Source of the DNA: Ruminococcus_G sp964621905
GTDB taxonomy: Bacteria; Bacillota; Clostridia; Lachnospirales; Lachnospiraceae
Reading direction: 5' to 3'
NCBI GenBank assembly: GCA_964621905.1
Contig: CAZUNG010000010.1
Coordinates: 1-64,000 of the forward strand
Length of the DNA stretch: 64,000 nucleotides
Both the position numbers and the translations under genes were made by a program. Position 1 is the stretch's first letter. Every line of letters starts with the position of its first letter. Positions 43,998 to 52,486 of the stretch are shown here, in pieces. The notes under the pieces are model-generated. The model was not told where the DNA came from. It was given only the letters and a program-made list of their open reading frames with translations, and did no database searches.

Positions 43998-46643
43998 ATG
44001 GGTAAAGAATTGGCAAAGACTTATGATCCGAAAGGAATGGAAGATCGTATTTATCAGAACTGGATGGAGAAAGGATATTTTCACGCAAAGGTGAACCCGG
44101 ATAAAAAGCCGTTTACCATTGTTATGCCGCCGCCAAATGTTACGGGGCAGCTGCATATGGGACATGCCCTGGATAACACCATGCAGGATATCCTGATTCG
44201 TTTCAAGCGTATGCAGGGATATGAGGCGCTCTGGCAGCCGGGAACGGACCACGCAGCAATCGCAACAGAGGTCAAAGTGACAGAGAGCCTTAAGGAGCGG
44301 GGAATAGACAAAGAAGAGATTGGCAGAGAAGCATTCCTCAAATACGCCTGGGAATGGAAGGAAGAGTACGGCGGGAAAATTATCAATCAGCTCAAAAAGA
44401 TGGGATCTTCCGCAGACTGGGAGCGGGAACGGTTCACCATGGACGAAGGGTGCTCCCAAGCGGTTGAGGAAGTGTTTCTGAAACTTTACAAAAAAGGTTA
44501 TATTTATCGTGGGAGCAGGATTATCAACTGGTGTCCGGTTTGTCAGACTTCCATATCAGACGCGGAAGTTGAGCACGCGGAACAAGCGGGGCATTTCTGG
44601 CATATTAAATATCCGGTTGTGGGTGAGGAAGGACAATTTGTAGAAATCGCAACGACACGTCCGGAGACGATGCTCGGTGACACGGCTGTCGCAGTCAATC
44701 CGAAGGACGAGCGTTATACACAGCTGATTGGAAAGATGCTGAAACTTCCGTTGACAGACCGTGAGATTCCGGTTATTGCGGACGAATATGTAGATCAGGA
44801 GTTTGGGACCGGATGTGTAAAGATCACGCCGGCTCATGATCCGAATGACTTTGAAGTCGGCAAACGTCATGATCTGGAAGAAATCAATATTATGAATGAT
44901 GACGCCACGATCAACGAGCGGGGCGGAAAGTATGCGGGTATGAGCCGCTATGATGCGCGCCAGGCGATTGTCACAGACCTAAAGGAACAGGGACTGCTTG
45001 TAAAAGTGACGGAACATGTGCATAATGTGGGAACGCACGACCGCTGCAAAACAACGGTAGAACCGATGATTAAACCACAGTGGTTTGTGCGAATGCAGGA
45101 AATGGCGAAGGCGGCAATAGAGGTTCTGGATACGGATGAGCTGAATTTTGTGCCGGAACGTTTCGACAAAATATACCTGCACTGGCTGGAGAATATCCGT
45201 GACTGGTGTATTTCCAGGCAGCTGTGGTGGGGACACCGGATTCCGGCATATTACTGTGATCAGTGCGGCGAAATTGTAGTTGACAGGGAGACTCCGGAGC
45301 AGTGCCCGAAGTGTGGATGCACACATTTGACTCAGGATGAGGATACTTTGGATACGTGGTTTTCTTCGGCATTATGGCCGTTCTCCACGCTTGGCTGGCC
45401 CGGTAAGACGCCGGAACTGGAGTACTTTTATCCTACGAACGTGCTGGTTACAGGGTATGATATCATTTTCTTCTGGGTTATCCGGATGGTATTTTCAGGC
45501 CTGGAACAGACGGGAAAATCACCGTTTGATCATGTACTGATTCACGGCCTTGTCCGTGATTCGCAGGGGAGAAAGATGAGTAAATCTCTTGGAAACGGAA
45601 TAGATCCTCTGGAAGTGATCGATCAGTATGGAGCCGACGCACTGCGCCTGACGCTGATCACAGGAAATGCACCTGGAAATGATATGCGGTTCTATTGGGA
45701 ACGTGTTGAGGCAAGCCGGAATTTTGCTAATAAAATCTGGAACGCATCGCGGTTTATCATGATGAACCTGGAAGATACGGAGATTGATGAGCCGGAATAT
45801 TTCCAGCTGAAAACGGCTGACCGCTGGATTTTATCAAAATTGAATACACTGACAAAAGAAGTTACAGAAAATATGGAGAAATTTGAACTGGGCATTGCAG
45901 TTCAGAAGATCCATGATTTCTTGTGGGATGAGTTCTGCGACTGGTATATCGAAATTGCAAAGCTGAGAATCTGGGCTGCAGAACATGATCCGGACAGCTG
46001 TGATTATGCGCTGTGGACTCTGAAAACGGTGCTGTCGCGTGCACTTAAGCTTCTGCATCCTTATATGCCGTTTATCACGGAAGAAATTTATGGGACGCTC
46101 TGCCCGCAGGAGGAATCGATTATGATATCCGAATGGCCGGAATACCAGGCGGAATGGGAGTTCCCGGATGCGGAAGAGATGATGGAGAATGTAAAAGAGA
46201 TGGTCAGAGGTGTCCGTAATATCCGTGCAGAGATGAATGTACCGCCGAGTAAAAAGACGCATGTTTATATTGTGTCGGAGGATGCAGGACTTTGTGAACA
46301 ACTGGAATTGATGAAGGACACTTACGCGAAGTTCCTGGGAGCCAGCAGAGTCAGGATTCAGACGACGAAAAAGAATATCAGTGATGATGCTGTTTCGATT
46401 GTTGTGCCGAATGCTGTTGTCTATCTGCCGCTTGAAGAACTGGTAGATAAGGAAAAAGAAAGAGAACGCCTTCAGAAAGAAGAGGAACACTTGAAAAAAG
46501 AGATCTCTCGCTGTGAGGGAATGCTCAAAAATGAAAAATTCCTGAGCAAAGCACCTGAGTCGAAGGTTCAGGAAGAGCGGGAAAAACTGGAGAAATATAC
46601 CCAGATGATGGAGCAGGTGAAAGCAAGATTGGAGCAGTTATAA
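43998..46643 (+). CDS. valS: Valyl-tRNA synthetase
   Basis: Charges tRNA(Val); class Ia, 881 residues. The HIGH-type motif is PPNVTGQLHMGHALDN (near residues 41-56), the editing domain has TTRPETMLGDTAVAVNP, and KMSKSLGNG is near 526. A zinc-finger-like set CDQCGE...CPKCGC is near 415-440. The C-terminal coiled coil (from about 810) is typical of ValS. GGAGG precedes the ATG. Expression is controlled by the T-box at 43690-43915. Confidence 0.98.
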   Translation: MGKELAKTYDPKGMEDRIYQNWMEKGYFHAKVNPDKKPFTIVMPPPNVTGQLHMGHALDNTMQDILIRFKRMQGYEALWQPGTDHAAIATEVKVTESLKERGIDKEEIGREAFLKYAWEWKEEYGGKIINQLKKMGSSADWERERFTMDEGCSQAVEEVFLKLYKKGYIYRGSRIINWCPVCQTSISDAEVEHAEQAGHFWHIKYPVVGEEGQFVEIATTRPETMLGDTAVAVNPKDERYTQLIGKMLKLPLTDREIPVIADEYVDQEFGTGCVKITPAHDPNDFEVGKRHDLEEINIMNDDATINERGGKYAGMSRYDARQAIVTDLKEQGLLVKVTEHVHNVGTHDRCKTTVEPMIKPQWFVRMQEMAKAAIEVLDTDELNFVPERFDKIYLHWLENIRDWCISRQLWWGHRIPAYYCDQCGEIVVDRETPEQCPKCGCTHLTQDEDTLDTWFSSALWPFSTLGWPGKTPELEYFYPTNVLVTGYDIIFFWVIRMVFSGLEQTGKSPFDHVLIHGLVRDSQGRKMSKSLGNGIDPLEVIDQYGADALRLTLITGNAPGNDMRFYWERVEASRNFANKIWNASRFIMMNLEDTEIDEPEYFQLKTADRWILSKLNTLTKEVTENMEKFELGIAVQKIHDFLWDEFCDWYIEIAKLRIWAAEHDPDSCDYALWTLKTVLSRALKLLHPYMPFITEEIYGTLCPQEESIMISEWPEYQAEWEFPDAEEMMENVKEMVRGVRNIRAEMNVPPSKKTHVYIVSEDAGLCEQLELMKDTYAKFLGASRVRIQTTKKNISDDAVSIVVPNAVVYLPLEELVDKEKERERLQKEEEHLKKEISRCEGMLKNEKFLSKAPESKVQEEREKLEKYTQMMEQVKARLEQL

Positions 46644-46649
46644 AATATA

Positions 46650-48695
46650 ATGAAAAATTTCAAAGTCAATTGGGGGAAAGTGGTTAAAGTATGTAACTGG
46701 TTTTCGGTACCGCTGCAGTTTCTTGGGGTGTGCATACTATATTTGATTATTGAAGCGATCTGCCGCCATTCACTGTATGATGCCGTTCAATTCATGACGG
46801 GGAGCAAGCTGGTATTTCTGTACAATGCATTTCTCATATTTGTCACAACAACGGTAGTCTATTTGACCAGAAGGAGAATTTTTGCCCGGACAGTCATCTT
46901 TGTTGTGTGGCTCATACTGGGGATTATCAACGGTGTTGTACTTGCGTGCAGGGTGACTCCGTTTACGGGACCGGACCTGAAGCTGATAACAGAAAGCCTC
47001 AGGATTTTGAATAAATACCTGTCGTTTGCGATGCTGGTCATCGTGCTGGTGCTGCTGGGGCTTCTGATCTGCGGGTTGGTGTGGATGGCTATAAAGGCGC
47101 CGAAGTATCAGGGGAAAATGTATTACCGGCTTAATATACCGCTGGTTCTTGCTGTGGTCGGTTCCTTCATGATGGTGACAAACCTTGCACTTGAAAAGCG
47201 CGTGCTTTCCAGTTATTTTGGAAATATTGCATTTGCGTATGAGGATTATGGGTTTCCCTATTGTCTGGGCACCACGTTCTTTAATGTGGGAATTAACTGC
47301 CCCAATGGTTACGGGGAAGATCTGATGCAGGAGATTGTCCAGAGCGAGGGGACGATTGAGCGGACGGAACTGAGCGAACCGGCGACGAATGTTATTTTTC
47401 TTCAGCTGGAATCTTTCTTCGATCCGGAACTGGTTGAGTTTCTTAAGATATCAGAGGATCCGATTCCTAATTTTCGCAGGCTGATGAAGGACTATACCTC
47501 CGGGTATTTTAAAGTGCCCTCTGTGGGAGCGGGGACGGCAAATACGGAATTTGAGACGATTACCGGAATGAGTCTGCATTACTTTGGGCCGGGGGAATAT
47601 CCGTATAAGACAATATTAAAAGAAAAGACTTGTGAAAGTATCCCGTATGTACTGAAAGGTCTTGGGTATTCGACGCATGCGATACACAACAATGAGGCGA
47701 ATTTTTATTCCAGAAAAAATGTATTTGCAAATCTGGGATTTGAGACGTTTACCTCTGAAGAATATATGCCGGATATATCGGATACGACGGAGACGGGATG
47801 GGTCAAGGATTATATTTTGACAGATGAGATTATGAAATGTCTGGAATCCACGGAAAGTGCCGATTATATTTACACCATTTCCGTGCAGGGACATGGGGAT
47901 TACCCTGCGGAACCAATTCTTGAGGATCCCAAAATCACGGTCACAGGGGCTGAAAAACAGGAGAAAAACAATAATTCTTGGGAGTATTATGTAAATCAAC
48001 TCAAAGAGATGGATGATTTTATTCAGGAACTCGTGGATACGCTGGAAGACTATGACGAGCCGGTTGTTCTGGTAATGTATGGAGATCATCTGCCCACAAT
48101 GGGGCTGACGGCTGAGGACGTTGAAAACCGCTATTTATTCCAGACAGAGTATGTCATGTGGGATAATATAGGTTTGGAGAAAAAAGATGTTAATCTTGCT
48201 GCCTATCAAATGGGCGCGGAAGTACTTGATCGGCTGAACATTCATGAGGGCACAATTATCAATTACCATCAAAACCGAAGAAAGACACAGAATTATCAGG
48301 TTGACCTTGAGGCGATGCAATACGATATCCTGTATGGAGAGCAGTATGTCTATCAAGGCCAGGATCCATTTATGAGAACAGAGCTGCAGCTGGGAGCGGT
48401 TCCTGTAGTTTTTTCGGGAATCACAAAATTGTCTGAGGGGACTTACTATATAACAGGGGAGAACTTTACGGCATCCAGCAAATTGGAGATTAATGAAGAA
48501 CTGGTGGAAGAGACGTACTATATCGGACCCAGTACGTTAATGGTCCGGGATGTAGAGATTGCTGACGGTGACATACTGGATGTCGCGCAGCAGAGCAACA
48601 GCTCTACCCACCGTGTGCTGAGCAGGACGGATACCATAACGTATCAAGCGCCGGTGACAGAGCCAGCGGTGTCACCGGATGATCCCGCAGCGTAG
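46650..48695 (+). CDS. LtaS-like membrane sulfatase-fold phosphotransferase
   Basis: 681 residues. About five membrane helices (1-190) precede an extracellular alkaline-phosphatase/sulfatase-fold domain (about 235-530). The nucleophile Thr is in VGAGTANTEFETITGM. Further metal or substrate residues appear in FLQLESFFD, VQGHGDYPAEP and MYGDHLPTMG. Relatives include lipoteichoic acid synthase and MdoB-type phosphoglycerol transferases. A beta-rich C-terminal extension (about 565-670) is not part of the usual fold and may bind an envelope polymer. It starts 6 nt after valS, so it may be read from the same transcript. The exact polymer is unknown. Confidence 0.87.
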   Translation: MKNFKVNWGKVVKVCNWFSVPLQFLGVCILYLIIEAICRHSLYDAVQFMTGSKLVFLYNAFLIFVTTTVVYLTRRRIFARTVIFVVWLILGIINGVVLACRVTPFTGPDLKLITESLRILNKYLSFAMLVIVLVLLGLLICGLVWMAIKAPKYQGKMYYRLNIPLVLAVVGSFMMVTNLALEKRVLSSYFGNIAFAYEDYGFPYCLGTTFFNVGINCPNGYGEDLMQEIVQSEGTIERTELSEPATNVIFLQLESFFDPELVEFLKISEDPIPNFRRLMKDYTSGYFKVPSVGAGTANTEFETITGMSLHYFGPGEYPYKTILKEKTCESIPYVLKGLGYSTHAIHNNEANFYSRKNVFANLGFETFTSEEYMPDISDTTETGWVKDYILTDEIMKCLESTESADYIYTISVQGHGDYPAEPILEDPKITVTGAEKQEKNNNSWEYYVNQLKEMDDFIQELVDTLEDYDEPVVLVMYGDHLPTMGLTAEDVENRYLFQTEYVMWDNIGLEKKDVNLAAYQMGAEVLDRLNIHEGTIINYHQNRRKTQNYQVDLEAMQYDILYGEQYVYQGQDPFMRTELQLGAVPVVFSGITKLSEGTYYITGENFTASSKLEINEELVEETYYIGPSTLMVRDVEIADGDILDVAQQSNSSTHRVLSRTDTITYQAPVTEPAVSPDDPAA

Positions 48696-48713
48696 CTGAT
48701 AAAGATGTGAATC

Positions 48714-48757
48714 AAAGGATCTGAAGATGCACAGGATGTGGAACCTTCAGATCCTTT
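48714..48757. terminator. Hairpin between convergent genes
   Basis: Perfect 13-bp stem AAAGGATCTGAAG/CTTCAGATCCTTT with an 18-nt loop, between the LtaS-like gene and the LacI gene. No clear T-run follows, so termination strength is uncertain. Confidence 0.55.
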
Positions 48758-48784
48758 GGTGTTTCGCGGGAAAATTTCCGGTTC

Positions 48785-49807
48785 TCAGACCGCACTGTTT
48801 TTCGGAGGCGCAGCCGTACCGCGCAGTGCAAGAGAAGTGCCGAGGTACGTTCTCTGAACATCATGGATGCCGGAGGTCATCAGATGGTGAAGCCTTTCGA
48901 TTGACAATTCCCCCAGACGTCCGGCGTCGATATGGACGGAGGTTAATGCGGGAGAAGTCATATGACAGACATTGGAATCGTCAAATCCTATGACGGAGAT
49001 ATCTTCCGGAACTTTCAGCCCCTTTTGTATGAAAGCGAAAACAACGGCTGCTGCCATGATATCGTTGCCGGCAACAATGGCGGTTGGCATTGAGGAGCGC
49101 TGGCTCAGCAATTCCAGAAAATTTTTCTGCAGGTCTTTCTGAAAATAATCCAGATGATAGAGATATTCTTTTTGAAACGGCAGTTCAAGTTTCTCCATCA
49201 TATGTATAAAATTGATTTCCGTATCCAGATGAGTGCCGTATTCCTGCTGACTGGTGACGTATCCGATATCGGTATGTCCAAGTTCTTTTAAATAGGAAAT
49301 TGCCTGATAGCAGCCCATCTCGCCGTCAACATTAAAACAGTTGACAGAACAGCCGCTGAAAACACGGTCGATAACGACGAGTGGGATCGGGAAATTTTCA
49401 AAACGTTTGTAATCTCTGTGTTTATATTCTGTGCCGAGGAATACAATGCCGTCACAGTTTGTATTCTGTGCATCTTCCAGAACCTGACTTAGTGTTTCAT
49501 AACTGGCATTGGCAATGGAAAGCGAATACTGCTTTTGTCTGCATGCATGTTCTACGCCTTCCATCACGCGGGTACTGAATTCGTTCCGCATGTAAGGGGT
49601 CCAGGAAGGGTCTCTGTAATAGAGATAGAGGATACGTTTCGGAGCTGCTTCTTCCTTTTTGCGGATCGAATAACCATTCTGCAGCAGCAGGTCAGTAATC
49701 TGGGCGCGGAGTTCCGGACGGACACCTGGCTTATCGTTTAAAACCAGTGAGACAGCGGCTGGAGATACGCCCGCTTCTTCGGCGATTTTCCTTACAGTCA
49801 TTTTCAT
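48785..49807 (-). CDS. LacI-family transcriptional regulator
   Basis: 340 residues. The N-terminal lac-type helix-turn-helix is VRKIAEEAGVSPAAVSLVLN. The hinge NGYSIRKKEE leads to a periplasmic-binding-protein-like effector domain (RILYLYYRDPSW, VIDRVFSGCSVNCFNVD, VIGFDDSNVCHMTSPALTSV). The effector is presumably a sugar or derivative. The start is set at the ATG preceding MTVRKIAEE. It is divergent from the Gfo/Idh/MocA gene; the palindrome CTAAACGTTTAG lies between and fits a LacI-family operator. Confidence 0.92.
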   Translation of the reverse strand: MKMTVRKIAEEAGVSPAAVSLVLNDKPGVRPELRAQITDLLLQNGYSIRKKEEAAPKRILYLYYRDPSWTPYMRNEFSTRVMEGVEHACRQKQYSLSIANASYETLSQVLEDAQNTNCDGIVFLGTEYKHRDYKRFENFPIPLVVIDRVFSGCSVNCFNVDGEMGCYQAISYLKELGHTDIGYVTSQQEYGTHLDTEINFIHMMEKLELPFQKEYLYHLDYFQKDLQKNFLELLSQRSSMPTAIVAGNDIMAAAVVFAFIQKGLKVPEDISVIGFDDSNVCHMTSPALTSVHIDAGRLGELSIERLHHLMTSGIHDVQRTYLGTSLALRGTAAPPKNSAV

Positions 49808-49878
49808 AGATTTCTGAAACCTCCCATTTTGTTTATTCTTATAACACATCATAACATAGAATTTGTTTGCAATCTACA

Positions 49879-49890
49879 CTAAACGTTTAG
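49879..49890. promoter_or_regulatory. LacI-family operator
   Basis: Perfect 12-bp palindrome CTAAACGTTTAG with the central CG typical of LacI/GalR operators, in the divergent LacI-oxidoreductase gap. It lies nearer the LacI promoter, suggesting autoregulation, and related TAAACAGTTTA sites recur at 51415 and 51697. Confidence 0.7.
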
Positions 49891-49955
49891 AAAAATACAA
49901 AATTATATACATACCTTGTTTTGACGATTTTGGTGAATCTGTGCAAGAATCTGAA

Positions 49956-49984
49956 TTGACATGTATTTATATCTGTATTACGAT
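49956..49984 (+). promoter_or_regulatory. Promoter of the Gfo/Idh/MocA gene
   Basis: TTGACA (49956-49961), 17 nt, TACGAT (49979-49984), about 95 nt upstream of the start codon. Confidence 0.65.
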
Positions 49985-50078
49985 AAAAATATCAAACATT
50001 CATCCGGGGCTTATCAGTGATGATGTTTAGGGGTGTTTTTTAAACAGACAATTAAGAGTATAGGAGGTATGAAGCGTT

Positions 50079-51215
50079 ATGTATCTGAAGTATGGTATGA
50101 TAGGCGGGGGAAACGGAGCGTTTATAGGGGATGTGCACAGAAGAGGAGCATTTCTCGGCGGGCTTGCGAAACTGACAGCGGGATGTTTTACAAGAAATCC
50201 TGAAAAAAATGCGGAAGCTGCGGAAGAATGGAATGTGGAGGATAAAGGCCGTGTGTATGCCAGCTACAAGGAAATGGCAGAAGCGGAGTCTTCCCGTGAA
50301 GACGGCATTGATTTTGTTGCGATCACGACACCGAATGACACACATTATGATATTGCAAAAACATTTTTGGAAAAGGGCATTCATGTGATCTGTGACAAAC
50401 CGGTCACTTCCACGGTTGAGCAGGCAAATGAACTGAAACAGCTGGCAAAAGAAAAAAATCTTTGCTTTGCAGTCACATACTCCTATCATGGGTATGCCAT
50501 GGTACGTCAGGCCAGAGAGATGGTTGAAGCGGGAAAAATCGGTGACATCGTCTATGTGACCACCGAGTACCCGCAGGATTGGCTGCTCCTGGGACTGCGC
50601 GACGAAGAAACACGCAAAAAGATGTGGCGAATTGATCCAAAGAGGGCAAATGGCTCTCTGTGTACGGTGGATATCGGGACACATCTGGAGTCTTTGATTC
50701 ATGCAGCGACGGGACTTGAGATTACAAAAGTGCTTGCCCGGTTTGACAATACAGTGGATGGACTGCCGCTTGAGACTAACAGCAATGTAATGCTGCAGCT
50801 CAGCAACGGCGCTTCCGGCAATCTGTGGTCTTCGATCGTGGCCATTGGTCACGATGCCGATGTTCGTATACGGATTTACGGAACTGAGGGGAGTCTGGAA
50901 TGGTATCATGGCAAGCAGGGCCTGCTGAAATTTGCACGGCTCGGAGAACCGGTGCAGTATCTGGCGATGAATCGTGATTATAACGGTGCCCAAAGTCTTG
51001 GGATGTCTCATCTGCCAGCGGGGCATCCGGAAGGTTATTACGAAGCGTTCGGAAATATTTATGAAGCCTTTTGCCGTGATGTGATAGCAAGAGAGAACGG
51101 CGCATCTGAAAAGCAGTATCTATATCCGGATATTACAGATGGCATTCAGGGAGTACGCTTTGTAGAAGCATGTGTAGAAAGCAATGAAAAAGGAAATGTT
51201 TGGGTAGAAATCTGA
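50079..51215 (+). CDS. Gfo/Idh/MocA-family oxidoreductase
   Basis: 378 residues. A Rossmann domain opens KYGMIGGGNGAFIGDVHRR (GGGxGxFIG, residues 3-21), and the family motif CDKPVTSTVEQA with the catalytic-type Lys is near residue 107. The C-terminal alpha/beta domain has KRANGSLCTVDIGTHLESLI; His in that motif is a usual active-site residue. Enzymes of this family oxidise or reduce sugars, inositols or sugar acids with NAD(P). It stands next to a LacI gene and 8 kb of sugar-uptake genes, so it probably acts on the imported compound. AGGAGG lies 11 nt upstream. Confidence 0.9.
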   Translation: MYLKYGMIGGGNGAFIGDVHRRGAFLGGLAKLTAGCFTRNPEKNAEAAEEWNVEDKGRVYASYKEMAEAESSREDGIDFVAITTPNDTHYDIAKTFLEKGIHVICDKPVTSTVEQANELKQLAKEKNLCFAVTYSYHGYAMVRQAREMVEAGKIGDIVYVTTEYPQDWLLLGLRDEETRKKMWRIDPKRANGSLCTVDIGTHLESLIHAATGLEITKVLARFDNTVDGLPLETNSNVMLQLSNGASGNLWSSIVAIGHDADVRIRIYGTEGSLEWYHGKQGLLKFARLGEPVQYLAMNRDYNGAQSLGMSHLPAGHPEGYYEAFGNIYEAFCRDVIARENGASEKQYLYPDITDGIQGVRFVEACVESNEKGNVWVEI

Positions 51216-51240
51216 CCGTATGCAGATTTTAAACAGAGAA

Positions 51241-51272
51241 AAAGGCCGTGCGTTTGCCGCACGGCTTTTTTG
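51241..51272 (+). terminator. Terminator after the oxidoreductase gene
   Basis: AAAGGCCGTGCG pairs with CGCACGGCTTT around a short loop, followed by a six-base T-run. Confidence 0.9.
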
Positions 51273-51467
51273 ATGCATGGCACATGCAAAAAGCAGAAAA
51301 CTTTAATGAAATGCTTGTAAATATAATTGTTTTTTTGACGGAAAAAGATTAATATAAAGTACACAGAGAGCAGCAGAAGAGTACTTGCAATATTGACAAA
51401 AAACATACATGGAATAAACAGTTTAATGTATAAATTGAATGAATATAAAAATACTGATGGGGAAGCA

Positions 51468-51496
51468 TTGACATTCCAGAAAAATTATTTTATATT
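51468..51496 (+). promoter_or_regulatory. Promoter of a possible small RNA
   Basis: TTGACA (51468-51473), exactly 17 nt, TATATT (51491-51496). No gene lies between it and the terminator at 51591-51627. Confidence 0.65.
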
Positions 51497-51502
51497 AAAT
51501 AA

Positions 51503-51627
51503 ATAACGGATAAACAAATAGAAATATGCTGCGTATAGTTTAGTGAACAAGACTACTGACTAATTTACTCTATATAATTCTCATGTACAGAAGATATCGG
51601 ATCCTACAACGATATCTTCTGTTTTTT
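51503..51627 (+). ncRNA. Possible small RNA of about 125 nt
   Basis: Defined by the promoter at 51468-51496 and a strong terminator (AGAAGATATCG paired with CGATATCTTCT, then seven T) ending about 51627. The only ATG frame inside is five codons long with no ribosome site. It lies between the oxidoreductase terminator and the promoter of the binding-protein gene, so it is neither a 3' nor an obvious 5' UTR. Could also be a terminated leader or an antisense decoy; no homology can be checked here. Confidence 0.4.
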
Positions 51628-51750
51628 TGCCGCAATTGCGATATGATATGTGGCATATACTAAGAAAAATAAATTTTAGATGAAAAAATGACGTAATTAA
51701 ACAGTTTAATGTATATAATAAACAAAGATGAGAAAAGTAATAAACAAGTA

Positions 51751-51779
51751 TTGACGAATAAATGATACAGTGCTATATT
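51751..51779 (+). promoter_or_regulatory. Promoter of the half-length binding-protein gene
   Basis: TTGACG (51751-51756), 17 nt, TATATT (51774-51779). A second candidate, TTGACA-17-CATAAA, begins at about 51813. The 628 nt from 51273 to 51900 contain only these promoters, the 18-nt repeats and the small-RNA candidate. Confidence 0.55.
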
Positions 51780-51900
51780 CTAATTAAAGATAAACAAACG
51801 AAAACAAAAATATTGACAAAGCAAATTATGTTTAGCATAAATTTAAACTAAAGGCAAAGAAGCCTAAAAATAATATTTTCATTATGAGGAGGTAACAATT

Positions 51901-52371
51901 ATGAAGGCAAGAACAATGGGTATGGTAATGGCAGGAGTTGTTGCGGCAGGTCTGCTGACAGGGTGTAGTATGGAAAGTGCTGCAAGCAATGAGGAGGTAA
52001 GCGGCGTAGTCGGATATCTGTGTTATGACATGAATCAGGATACAGAAGCTTTTGCAGATGGGCTAAAGACAAAAGCGGGCAGTCTTGGTTACGACTGCCG
52101 AATTGTAAGTCTTGACGGAGATGATACAAAGCTGGTATCAGAGTGCATCGGCATTCTGGATGAAAATGTAGATGTACTGGTTGTGACACCAGATCAATCT
52201 GAAGATGCTAAGCTTGTAGCGGAAGCTGCACATGCAAATGATGTTTCGGTAGTATTGAATGGATTTGGAAGCAGTGTTGTAGATTATGATAAGCTTGTCT
52301 CCACAACAGGAAGTGACGGTGGAAAAGCGGCAGCAGAATGTGCTGCAGAACTGATGACAGACGGAAGATAG
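51901..52371 (+). CDS. Half-length sugar-binding lipoprotein (first lobe only)
   Basis: 156 residues: lipoprotein signal with lipobox LLTGC (Cys about 22), then the N-terminal lobe of a periplasmic-binding-protein (Peripla_BP_4) fold. It aligns along its whole length with the first half of the full protein at 58223 (GYLCYDMN with AYSCYDLS, EAAHANDVSVVLNGFGSSVVDYDKLV with DAAHAKEIPVIMVDFGSDELDYDALV, split here at conserved points). It stops after AAELMTDGR, where the first lobe ends, and a terminator follows within 45 nt. The second lobe is missing. It may be a decayed gene or a one-lobe protein; the intact ribosome site AGGAGG, frame and terminator favour an expressed product. Confidence 0.75.
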   Translation: MKARTMGMVMAGVVAAGLLTGCSMESAASNEEVSGVVGYLCYDMNQDTEAFADGLKTKAGSLGYDCRIVSLDGDDTKLVSECIGILDENVDVLVVTPDQSEDAKLVAEAAHANDVSVVLNGFGSSVVDYDKLVSTTGSDGGKAAAECAAELMTDGR

Positions 52372-52413
52372 TGTCTTTTTGCAGCAGACTTTAACTTTTA
52401 TATTTTCTCGGTA

Positions 52414-52455
52414 AAAGAGAATACCCGGTTAGCATCCGGTATTCTCTTTTTTTTG
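52414..52455. terminator. Terminator between the half-length binding protein and the AraC gene
   Basis: AAGAGAATACC pairs with GGTATTCTCTT around a 12-nt loop, followed by eight T on the plus side. It also lies just past the 3' end of the minus-strand AraC gene. Confidence 0.85.
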
Positions 52456-52486
52456 TGCAAGAAACGATATGGAAAAGCTCATTTAT

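Larger units (their letters stand above)
51415..51715. repeat. Two identical 18-nt operator-like repeats
   Basis: TAAACAGTTTAATGTATA occurs at 51415-51432 and again at 51698-51715. Each contains a near-palindrome (TAAAC-A-GTTTA) resembling the LacI-type site at 49879. The first falls near a TTGACA hexamer (51393-51398), the second just before a TATAAT (51714-51719). They are probable operators for the half-length binding protein gene or the small RNA. Confidence 0.55.

Noticed and set aside
43861..44094. ORF of 77 codons spanning the T-box end and the start of valS
   Set aside because: It begins inside the T-box sequence and overlaps valS in another frame; the RNA element explains the bases.
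38704..51549. 12-nt sequence GTTTAGTGAACA shared by the riboswitch downstream region and the small-RNA candidate
   Set aside because: A 12-base match is expected many times by chance in 64 kb of this composition, and the flanks do not align.
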